Positions 1 to 9,081 of a stretch of DNA of 17,500 bases are shown one piece after another. The stretch's first letter is position 1. Every line of letters begins with the position of its first letter. Origin of the DNA: Anaeromyces robustus (Eukaryota; Neocallimastigomycota; Neocallimastigomycetes; Neocallimastigales; Neocallimastigaceae); assembly GCA_002104895.1 (NCBI GenBank), contig MCFG01000054.1, positions 12,501 to 30,000 on the forward strand, read 5' to 3'. The position numbers and the translations under genes are program-made. Under the pieces are notes generated by a model, which did not search any database, was not told the origin of the DNA, and saw only the letters and a list, made by a program, of their open reading frames with translations.

Positions 1-1631
1 AAAATCTAACTTTATTACCATTCTTTTTAGTACTTGTCTTTTTAGTACTAGTTTTCTTGGTAGTACTAGATTTTTTAGTGGTACTAGATTTTTTAGTGGT
101 ACTAGATTTTTTTGTAGTACTAGATCTTTTAGTAGTACTAGATTTTTTAGTAGTACTAGATTTTTTAGTACTAGTTGTAGTACGTTTAGTAGTAGTAGTA
201 GTACTTTTAGTAACACCTGCCATTTTTCTAATTCTTTCAACAATTTTTGCTGGAGCTCCTGCTGCTTCTGCTAAATCGGCTGCTTCTGCTAATGTAAGTT
301 GTCTACCTTCTGCTGCTGCTTTAGCTTCTGCTTCTTTACACATTTCAACTGCTGATTCTGGGGCTCCAAATGCTGCTGCTAAATCTGCTATAGAAATTCC
401 TCTTTTTTCTATATTAGAAGATTTATCTAATTTAACAACACATTTATGTTTTTCTGGAAGATTTGGAATACTTTGTTGAGTTGGAATACTTCTAGAAATA
501 GTATTAGAAGTAACAATAGAAGAAGAACTAGTAATGGAACCAATAGTAGTAGTATTAACTTTAGTAGTAGTTGGTATGGTGGTAGTAGTTGGTTTTGAAT
601 TTTTATTATCCATACCTCTAAGTTTAGCAACAATATAAGCTGGTGCTCCAGCTGCTTCTGCTAAATCTGCTGCTTCACTTAAAGTAAGTTGTCTACCTTC
701 TGCTGCTGCTTTAGCTTCTGCTTCTTTACACATTTCAATAGCTGATTCTGGTGCTCCAAAAGCAGCTGCTAAATCTGCCATAGAAAGATCTCTAGTTTGT
801 TTAGAATTTGGTAATGGGGTTTGAGATAAAAATCTAACTTTATTACCATTCTTTTTAGTACTTGTCTTTTTAGTACTAGTTTTCTTGGTAGTACTAGATT
901 TTTTTGTAGTACTAGATTTTTTAGTAGTACTAGATTTTTTGGTAGTACTAGTTTTCTTTGTAGTACTAGATTTCTTTGTAGTACTAGATTTTTTAGTACT
1001 AGTTGTAGTACGTTTAGTAGTAGTAGTAGTACTTTTAGTAACACCTGCCATTTTTCTAATTCTTTCAACAATTTTTGCTGGAGCTCCTGCTGCTTCTGCT
1101 AAATCGGCTGCTTCTGCTAATGTAAGTTGTCTACCTTCTGCTGCTGCTTTAGCTTCTGCTTCTTTACACATTTCAACTGCTGATTCTGGGGCTCCAAATG
1201 CTGCTGCTAAATCTGCTATAGAAATACCTCTTTTTTCTATATTAGAAGATTTGTCTGATTTAACAATACATTTATGTTTTTCTGAAAGATTTGGAATACT
1301 TTGTTGAGTTGGAATACTTTTAGAAATAGTATTAGAAGTAACAATAGAAGAAGAACTAGTAATGGAACCAATAGTAGTAGTATTAACTTTAGTAGTAGTT
1401 GGTATGGTGGTAGTAGTTGGTTTTGAATTTTTATTATCCATACCTCTAAGTTTAGCAACAATATAAGCTGGTGCTCCAGCTGCTTCTGCTAAATCTGCTG
1501 CTTCACTTAAAGTAAGTTGTCTACCTTCTGCTGCTGCTTTAGCTTCTGCTTCTCTACACATCTCAATAGCTGATTCTGGTGCTCCAAAAGCAGCTGCTAA
1601 ATCTGCCATAGAAAGATCTCTAGTTTGTTTA
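1..1631 (-). repeat. Tandem in-frame 828-bp coding repeat, two copies
   Basis: Bases 1-803 align without gaps to 829-1631 at an offset of 828 bp, exactly 276 codons. Only scattered substitutions separate them, for example in the Lys/Ser/Thr linker (889-970 against 61-142) and near 425-445 against 1253-1273. Homology stops at 803/1631, where the proximal copy joins unique Asn-rich sequence and the distal copy joins the linker K-V-R-F-L-S-Q. The second copy is about 24 bp short of complete at the window edge, so further copies may lie outside. The near identity points to a recent duplication or ongoing homogenisation. Confidence 0.93.
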
Positions 1632-1987
1632 ATTGTATTATTATTTTTTACTAATGAATTATTATTATTAATATTAATTTCATCTTTTTTATTATAATTC
1701 ATAATACTTTTAATAAATTTTATAACATAATAGATAACATCTATTAACATAACTACAAAATATTGGCCAATACTTATAATTTCCTTTTTACAAGAACCAA
1801 AAAGGAAAATAATTGAAGAAACACCAACAATAATGGCCTCAATTAAATTGGAAGTTTCATAGTCTTGGAATGAAAATTTAATAAAATTAAAAATAGCAAA
1901 AATAATTGCTGCAATTTGAAGACCTCTTTCTAAAGGTATGCAACCAAGAAATTTTTTTTCTGATGCAAGATGTTTATCATATGCCAT
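1..1987 (-). CDS. Multi-pass membrane protein with tandem ADLAEAAGAP-motif repeats; C-terminus cut by the window edge
   Basis: One frame stays open from the ATG at 1985-1987 to the window edge (662 codons, no stop), so the C-terminus is missing. I do not recognise the family. Residues 1-100 hold three hydrophobic segments (about 23-41, 47-64, 70-96), matching the neighbouring gene at 3441-4484, including C-I-P-L-E and K-K-E-I. An Asn-rich linker follows, then four pairs of a short helical motif (pairs start near residues 126, 257, 402 and 533). Each pair is S-M/I-A-D-L-A-A-A-F-G-A-P, a charged Ala/Glu linker, then A-D-L-A-E-A-A-G-A-P. Thr/Ser-rich and repeated T-K-K-S-S linkers separate the pairs. 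Residues 119-394 are repeated from 395 onward. If the N-terminus is cytosolic, the repeats lie outside the cytoplasm. By analogy with the neighbour, a last membrane segment is expected off-window. Function unknown; a surface or wall-associated role is inference only. Confidence 0.85.
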   Translation of the reverse strand, partial: MAYDKHLASEKKFLGCIPLERGLQIAAIIFAIFNFIKFSFQDYETSNLIEAIIVGVSSIIFLFGSCKKEIISIGQYFVVMLIDVIYYVIKFIKSIMNYNKKDEININNNNSLVKNNNTIKQTRDLSMADLAAAFGAPESAIEMCREAEAKAAAEGRQLTLSEAADLAEAAGAPAYIVAKLRGMDNKNSKPTTTTIPTTTKVNTTTIGSITSSSSIVTSNTISKSIPTQQSIPNLSEKHKCIVKSDKSSNIEKRGISIADLAAAFGAPESAVEMCKEAEAKAAAEGRQLTLAEAADLAEAAGAPAKIVERIRKMAGVTKSTTTTTKRTTTSTKKSSTTKKSSTTKKTSTTKKSSTTKKSSTTKKSSTTKKTSTKKTSTKKNGNKVRFLSQTPLPNSKQTRDLSMADLAAAFGAPESAIEMCKEAEAKAAAEGRQLTLSEAADLAEAAGAPAYIVAKLRGMDNKNSKPTTTTIPTTTKVNTTTIGSITSSSSIVTSNTISRSIPTQQSIPNLPEKHKCVVKLDKSSNIEKRGISIADLAAAFGAPESAVEMCKEAEAKAAAEGRQLTLAEAADLAEAAGAPAKIVERIRKMAGVTKSTTTTTKRTTTSTKKSSTTKKSSTTKRSSTTKKSSTTKKSSTTKKSSTTKKTSTKKTSTKKNGNKVRF
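842..1036 (-). repeat. Lys/Ser/Thr minisatellite linker (T-K-K-S-S-T units)
   Basis: Inside the coding repeat, about 65 codons encode Thr runs followed by repeated T-K-K-S-S-T-like hexapeptides, an 18-bp period at DNA level. The equivalent block in the second unit is at 14-208. The two copies differ mainly by Ser/Thr swaps and single-base changes. Such a segment should be extended and unstructured. If extracytoplasmic, it would be a good substrate for O-glycosylation and, being basic, could interact with acidic wall polymers. Both roles are inference. Confidence 0.8.
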
Positions 1988-2464
1988 TTTGGTTTATTTT
2001 TATTTTTTTTTTTTCTTTTAATTTACTTTTTTTTTTAATTTATTTTTTTCTTTAATACTTTTATTTTATTTCTAATCTTTTATATTACTAATTCTATTTA
2101 TTTACTTATATTTTAAAAAGTTTCTCTTTTGAAATATTTAAAATATTATTTAATTAACAAATAAAAAAATATAAGCAAATATTATTTTAATATCTATTAT
2201 TAAATAATTATTAATTACTTTTAGTATCTACTCTTTAATATTTATTTAATAGCAAGATATATCTATTTTATTATATAAAAATTATATATAATAAATAATA
2301 AAGGAATTTCTTAAATATAAATATATATAAATATATATATTTCTTTTTACTATAATTATAATGTAGAAATTACAATAAAAGATGTTTTTTTTAGTATTTA
2401 TATAATTTTGTTTTTTTGTTTTTCTGTTCAGGGAATATCATATCAGTATCTAAATATATAGAAT

Positions 2465-2514
<50 letters not shown>

Positions 2515-3440
2515 TTTAATTAATTTTCGGAATATAGTTTAAAATTATATAATTATAATAAAATTTGATCAATAATATTGAAAAATTCTTTGATTTCTAT
2601 CTATGTTACCATTATTGTACTACCATCATTTTTTAAAAGAACATAATAAAAAAATGTTAAATACTTGTAAAATATAATAATACTTTTTTCTTTTCAGAAT
2701 TGATTGGTATAAAAGAATTCAATAATAATTTTAGAAAAAAAAAAAAAGAAATATATATTTAATTGTGGAATATATTTTATAAATTATTACTTTATTAGAC
2801 AATATATAATTTAAAATGGAAAAAAAATTATTCTTTTTTTTTTTTATAATTCTTTTTTGATCCTCATCCACAGTTCCACAATATTATAAATCGAAAAAAA
2901 AAAAGGATAAAGTGTAGGATTAAAAATCCAATAGCAATTAGTTAAATATTATATATGAAATATATTTATTATAAAATAATAGCTATAATAATAATAATTT
3001 TTATATTAATTATATATTATTAATCTACAACACTTATCATTTAATTATATTCAATTACTTTCTTTTTTTTTATTTTATGTATAATTCTTTATTTTCTTTT
3101 TTTTAATTTAATTTATTTTATTTAATTCTATTTTTATTTTTTCTATTTTCATATTTTATTATTTATTTTTTTTTTCAATTTTTATTACATATTATTTTTA
3201 ATTTTATTTTTTTTTTCAGTCTTTTTTTATTTTCTTTTTTTTTTTTTTTTTTTTTGTATATACTATTACTTTGATTTTTTTTAATAAATATCTATAAATA
3301 ATTCTAATTAAATCGAATAAAATCATTCTTAAATAATAGAAAATATCTATTATCTTAGATGATATATAATGATTACTTTTTTTTATTATTATATTATTCA
3401 TATAAAAAAAATATTTTAATTTAGTTGAAGTCTTATATTA
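1988..3440. other. Intergenic spacer between the two membrane-protein paralogues
   Basis: No gene can be supported here. The sequence is extremely AT-rich, with a 37-base T run (2470-2506), a 21-base T run (3235-3255) and many shorter A and T runs. It should contain the promoter of the 1-1987 gene next to 1988 and the 3' end of the 3441-4484 gene. No distinct regulatory motif stands out from the AT background. A slightly GC-richer patch at 2860-2940 has no open frame. Confidence 0.7.
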
Positions 3441-4484
3441 TTAAACTTCTTCAGTATTCTTTACTTTTTTAACACGACGATAATACTTATAAGCATAAAT
3501 TGCAAGTATTAGAGAAATAATAGTAGAAGCACCATAAATTCCAAAATTACTTTTCATAAGGTTTTGGCTTCTAAGTTTTTCATTTGTTAATTGTTCAATT
3601 AATTCTTTATCTTGAGCAATTTCAATAGTATTAATCGCACTAGTAGTAGTATTATCTAAAGAAACTGTATTATTTAAATTACTAATATCATTAATATCAT
3701 CATTTATAGTTTGTTCATCATTTGTAGTTTTTAAATCATTTATAATGGTAGAATTATTATTAGATGGTAAATTTGATGAAGTTGGAGTACTTTTATCAAT
3801 TGAAGTAGTTTTTGATGATGTAATAATAGTTGTTGTTGAGGCTGGTTTTGGTGATGAAGAAGTAGAAGAAGAAGAATTACCACTTGATGAATCACTTTTG
3901 TTATCTTTTTCCATAGCTCTAAGTTTTTCAACAACATGAGCTGGAGCACCAGCAGATTCAGCCAAATCGGCAATACTAACTTTACCACCAGAAGCTTCTG
4001 CTTCCTTTTCAGCTTGTCTAGCTTTTTCAACAGCTTCAGGAGGAGCACCAGCAGCTTCAGCTAAATCAGCAACTGATATAGCTTTAACATTATTTGGTTT
4101 AATATTATTATTATTATTATTATTACCATTTTTATTTTGTAATTTATTTAAATCTTCTTGAGCAGCATTAATCATTTTATCCATTTTTTCGATCATTTTA
4201 TTATAACCAATAATACAACCAATAAATTTACCAAGATTAAAGATAGTATCTATAATCATAAAATAGGCATATTGAGCAATACTATTAATTTCCTTTTTAT
4301 AAGTACCAAAAATGAAAATTAAAGTAGAAATAGCAAGAAGAATATAAGCAATTAAATTATAGACATGGAAGGTTTGGAATGTAAAAGCAATAAATGTTGC
4401 AATTACAAAAAGAATTGAAAAGATTTGGAGACCTTTTTCTAATGGAATACAGAAAAGAAATTTTTCCTCCTTAGCAAAAACCAT
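3441..4484 (-). CDS. Four-pass membrane protein with one ADLAEAAGAP motif pair
   Basis: A complete single-exon frame of 347 residues; ATG at 4482-4484, TAA at 3441-3443. I do not recognise the family. Three hydrophobic segments (about 19-37, 42-60, 69-93) follow a short charged N-terminus with C-I-P-L-E. Next come a short charged helix (96-118), an Asn run (about 121-127), and two copies of the A-D-L-A-E-[AS]-A-G-A-P motif near 139-156 and 172-189, joined by a charged Ala/Glu linker. A Ser/Thr/Asn-rich stretch (about 195-300) leads to a C-terminal membrane helix (about 314-334) and the basic tail Y-Y-R-R-V-K-K. Lysines in the second loop and the basic tail suggest a cytosolic N-terminus. The motif pair and Ser/Thr region would then be extracytoplasmic. 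It is the simpler paralogue of the gene at 1-1987 and lies upstream of it on the same strand. Function unknown. Confidence 0.9.
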   Translation of the reverse strand: MVFAKEEKFLFCIPLEKGLQIFSILFVIATFIAFTFQTFHVYNLIAYILLAISTLIFIFGTYKKEINSIAQYAYFMIIDTIFNLGKFIGCIIGYNKMIEKMDKMINAAQEDLNKLQNKNGNNNNNNNIKPNNVKAISVADLAEAAGAPPEAVEKARQAEKEAEASGGKVSIADLAESAGAPAHVVEKLRAMEKDNKSDSSSGNSSSSTSSSPKPASTTTIITSSKTTSIDKSTPTSSNLPSNNNSTIINDLKTTNDEQTINDDINDISNLNNTVSLDNTTTSAINTIEIAQDKELIEQLTNEKLRSQNLMKSNFGIYGASTIISLILAIYAYKYYRRVKKVKNTEEV

Positions 4485-4590
4485 TTTTTCTTATTGTTTT
4501 TATATTTTGTTTAAATTTAAATTAAATTTTTTTATTTTATTTTATATTCTTTTTAGTTAATTTTATTCGGGTTTTTTTTTTTCTTTTTCT

Positions 4591-4664
4591 TTTATATAGA
4601 TATAATTATAAATATATAAACTTTTATTTTATATAGATATAATTATAAATATTTAAACTTTTAT
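4591..4664. repeat. 37-bp tandem duplication upstream of the 3441-4484 gene
   Basis: The segment starting tttatatagatataattata occurs at 4591 and again at 4628, a period of 37 bp, with one or two mismatches. It lies about 110-180 bp upstream of the start codon of the minus-strand gene, so it falls in its probable promoter or 5' untranslated region. It could be a duplicated regulatory element or just replication slippage in AT-rich DNA. Confidence 0.7.
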
Positions 4665-5719
4665 TTTTTTAGTAAATTTAAAAAAAAAAAAGAAAAAAGA
4701 AAAAAAAAACGAAACAAAAAATTTCTCTCTATTTTATATTCTTATTTCTACATATTTTCGAATAATATCAAAAAAATAATAATTATAATAATACAGAATA
4801 CATTCAATTATAATATATGAAATTAATTTTAATAAAAAAAAAAAAAAAGATAATATATTAGATCAAGTATTTAATATAAATTATATATATTATTTATTTA
4901 TTTATTTATTTTATTTATTTATTTATTTAAACATTTAAATGATATAAGAAATTTTGTGGATATTGTATATTATATATATGTATTATATGTATTATTTCTA
5001 ATGTAACCTTCTATTTATTATAATTATTTTTATTTTCTTGTTTTTTTATCACAGATTACATCCTAATAAAAATAATTAATTAAAAATTATATATTATTTT
5101 ATGTTCAAATTCTATTTATATTACTTAAGATGTTATTTGTTATAATTTAAAGTTTGTTCTTCATCCTTTTTATTATTAATATATTAGTTTCCATTTTATA
5201 TTAATAATATTACACTAATATTTTATTATATTATAATATTATAAAATTTTACTTTAAAAAGGTTCCATAAAAAAAAATTTTTTTTTCGGAATGATTATGA
5301 CTTAAAAACCATAACATTGATAAGTTTTCGGTAATTTCGTCCTATCTGGTGTAATAAAAAAAAAAAAAAAAATACATTTCACATCCACATAAATTTAAAT
5401 TATTATATTTAAATTATTAAATAATTAGAATTTGTCAATTTAATATTAATTGTTATTATTACACAAGAAAAATTTTAACAGATTAACAATTGATAATAAC
5501 TCCATAGATATTTTATTTGTTACACAAATTGTATATTTTTAAAAAAAAAAATTCTTTCTCAAAAATCGATGATATAAATGAATTATTTTCTATTAAATAA
5601 AATTTTTTTAATTATAAAAAACATATTAATAATTTATTTGTTATGTTTACTAATACTAATTTCGATAATAATAATTACTATTATAATAAACTAATAATAA
5701 TATGATATAATTGATATTA

Positions 5720-5908
<189 letters not shown>

Positions 5909-6734
5909 ACTAATTTTTGTATAATATTAATATTATCAGAATTGTATTAAATATTATATTTTAGAATTATATTATCAATCATAATAATAATTACTTACTA
6001 TATATTATAAATTAATATTAGCATTATTTTCATTATTACTTTTATTATATAATTATTACTGGTTATAATAAAACATTATCACTTTAAATATTTCAGTGTA
6101 ATTAACTTTGATTAAAACTATTTAAAACAATGAAATATTATTACTTAATTGTTTAACTTAATTTTTATTATTTAAGATATATTACTTTTACTATTATTAT
6201 TACTATTACTATTTTTTTATTAGTTATTATAATTAAATAATGTAAAATTATTTTTCAAGGGTTATTTAATTTTAAATTATTATTGATAAAAATTAATAGT
6301 ATTAATAATAATAATAATAATAATTTTAAGAATAAAAAAGCTACTACTATTATATAATAAATTTAATAACAATTAGATTAATATTGATTAATTTGATGTA
6401 AAAGATATTTTTTTATTTAATCACTTTTTATTTATTAACAAAATATGACATTTTATTAATATATAAAAAGGTAAATTGGTTTACATTAAATATATGAATA
6501 TATTAATAAAAGATCTGTTTCTTTTTTTTAATTATTTAATATTAAGCAATCCTAATTTTTTATAAAATATATATTAATTATAATATAATTATTCAATGTT
6601 ATCTATTCTGAATTATTTATTATTATCACTTAATATTATAATTTTTTTGACCCTTCATTATTATTTATTATGTATTATTTTTATATTAATTAAATGAAAA
6701 TAAGTTAATGACTAAAAGAATTCTTTAAATCATA

Positions 6735-6803
6735 CATTTTGATCATATAAGGGATAACATATTCTTTATTATTATGATAATTATCCCTTATATGATCAAA
6801 ATG
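6735..6803. repeat. Perfect 23-bp inverted repeat with 23-base spacer
   Basis: The arm at 6735-6757 (cattttgatcatataaggga and three more bases) is exactly the reverse complement of 6781-6803. The spacer (6758-6780) is 23 bases of AT-rich sequence. A transcript would fold into a 23-bp perfect hairpin. The arms contain ccctt/aaggg and gatc, which are rare in this AT background, so chance is unlikely. It could be a miniature foldback element, a terminator-like structure or a small-RNA precursor. No flanking target-site duplication is obvious. Confidence 0.9.
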
Positions 6804-6826
6804 CAAGAAAATACTTTTTTAATAAT

Positions 6827-7002
6827 AACATTAGTATAAATATTAACTTTATATTTTAAATAATAATAATAACATTAATATAAATATTAATTTTATATTT
6901 TAAATAATAATAATAACATTAATATAAATATTAATTTTATATTTTAAATAATAATAATAACATTAATATAAATATTAACTTTATATTTTAAATAATAATA
7001 AT
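6827..7002. repeat. Minisatellite, four copies of a 44-bp unit
   Basis: Copies start at 6827, 6871, 6915 and 6959 with aacatta. Each holds the near-palindromic core ttaatataaatattaa and ends in an AAT run. They are almost identical: copy 1 has one A-to-G change, and copies 1 and 4 share a C where copies 2 and 3 have T. The array starts 24 bp after the inverted repeat at 6735-6803. No coding potential. Confidence 0.93.
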
Positions 7003-8221
7003 TATTATTATTATAATTATTATTATTATTTATCCTTTTTTTTTTCTCCTTTTTTTTTTAAGAACTAAAAATTTGGATATCAGTTATTATTTACTAACTT
7101 TATTTGTAACACTTTCTAAAAATCGACTTAAACCATTTTGACAATATAATATATATAAACCTATAATTAATTTATATTTTATTGTATTCTTAATATTTTC
7201 ATTTACATTTCTTTTTAATCATAAACTATCTAAATATTAAATATTAATAAAAATTTATATATTTTTTATTAAAACCTTTATTATTATTAAGTTTATTTAC
7301 AATTCAAAATATTTTATTATTTGAAAAAATATAAAAAAAATAAATATTAAATAAAGTAATAATTGTAAAAAAAAAAAAAAAAGTACAATACAATGCTTTA
7401 ATTATTAGTTGTCATATAAATCTTTAATTTATTATGATTTATTTATATCATTCTTATATAAATTTTAAATAAATGAATATGTTTAAGCTTATAGAATTTT
7501 AAATATAATTTTAAAAATTAATATTTATTATATATTTTCAGATTTTCCAAAGATTATACTATTTATTAAAAATTGTAAAATAGCATTACTAAAAAGAAAA
7601 GCAAAAAAACATGTATTCTATTATTGTTATTATATTTTTTTATAATTTAAGAGTCCATAAATATTAATATAATTATTACAAAACTTTATGACATTATAAA
7701 TAACAATTCAAGTAAAGAAGCATCAAAAACTTTACTGTACAAACGAAATAGTAAATATCAACCCAACAGAAAAGATTAATATAAAATTTAGAGATTATTT
7801 ATATATTTCATTATTTTCATTGTAAAAATATAAATGAACATGCAGTAAATGACAAATAGAAAAAAATATTGATTGAAAAAAAATAATATTTAAATATTTT
7901 TATTATTTTATTATGATTTTTAAAAGATTAATTATTATTAGATAATATTGATTGTCTAAAGAAGTTTTAATTAAAAATAAATTAGTATCTAAATAATTTC
8001 ATCATGGTTATTTATTATTTTTGGTTAATATTTTTGGTAATAATTCAGCTTTTTTATGTACTTAAACATCAAATTTTATTTTAGTTGTATTTAATTAAAC
8101 CAAAATCTGAAAATGTACATTATAATGTACATTATAATACATAAAATTTAACTAAATGATTATAAAAAAAAATTATTTTGTCTCCCCAAAGAAATTTAAA
8201 ATTATTCTTAAAAATAATAAT

Positions 8222-8254
<33 letters not shown>

Positions 8255-8647
8255 TTCTCTACCTGCCGTTACATTAATTAATTAATCATTAACATTTTTT
8301 GAATATTCTTTTATATGTAATATACATAAAAAAAAAATTCAATTTTTTTTATTAATTATTTATTTACTAGTTAATCAAATTCCTTAATTTAATTATTTTT
8401 AACATATATTTTAAACAAAAAATAAATGAAAATCACAGTTAATACTCCTATATTATATTATATTAAACATTCTATCTATATCAAATAAACCCTTTACAAC
8501 ACCTCTGTATTTACATATTTTATATTTTTATTTATATTTGATTTTATAACCTTTTAATTTATTATTATTTTTATTATTTTTATTTATTAATTATATACTT
8601 CTTTATTATTTATTTATTTTTTATTAACCTAATAATATATATATATC

Positions 8648-8751
8648 TTATTATTATTACAATTATTACTATTATTATTATTATTATTATAATTATTATT
8701 ATTATTATTATTATTATAATTATTATTATTATAATTATTATTATTATTATA

Positions 8752-8823
<72 letters not shown>

Positions 8824-8956
8824 TATTATTTATTATTTATTATTATTATTAGTAGTAGTAGTAGTATTATTATTATTATTAGTATTAGTATTATTAGTAT
8901 TATTATTATAATTATTATTATTATAATTATTGTTATTATTATTATTATTATAATTA

Positions 8957-8991
<35 letters not shown>

Positions 8992-9006
8992 TATTATTTA
9001 TTATTT

Positions 9007-9049
<43 letters not shown>

Positions 9050-9081
9050 CTATTTATTATTTATTATTTATTATTTATTAT
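8648..9081. repeat. Interrupted TTA/AAT trinucleotide block
   Basis: About 430 bp are almost wholly TTA-phase repeats, interrupted by ATAATT, TTTATT and a short AGT run (8851-8865). The Leu-rich reading frame across it is a by-product of the repeat, not a gene. Several higher-order units (tattattta and attattataatt) show repeated slippage and local duplication. Confidence 0.92.

Noticed and set aside
57-1307. Plus-strand frames rich in V-V-L-D-F-L (57-479 and 885-1307)
   Set aside because: They are antisense to the Thr/Lys/Ser linkers and motif pairs of the minus-strand gene; the repetitive composition is explained by that gene.
427-1461. Minus-strand Leu-rich frames at 427-633, 769-1071 and 1237-1461
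   Set aside because: They are other-frame readings of the long open minus-strand gene, duplicated along with the 828-bp unit.
3216-3401. Minus-strand 61-codon frame ending in a Lys run
   Set aside because: It is produced by a T homopolymer and AT-rich spacer, with no domain-like composition.
3740-4048. Frames overlapping the 3441-4484 gene on both strands
   Set aside because: They are shadows of the Ser/Thr-rich region; the 347-residue frame is clearly the coding one.
6827-7002. CRISPR-like array
   Set aside because: The 44-bp units are contiguous with no unique spacers, and the genome is eukaryotic.
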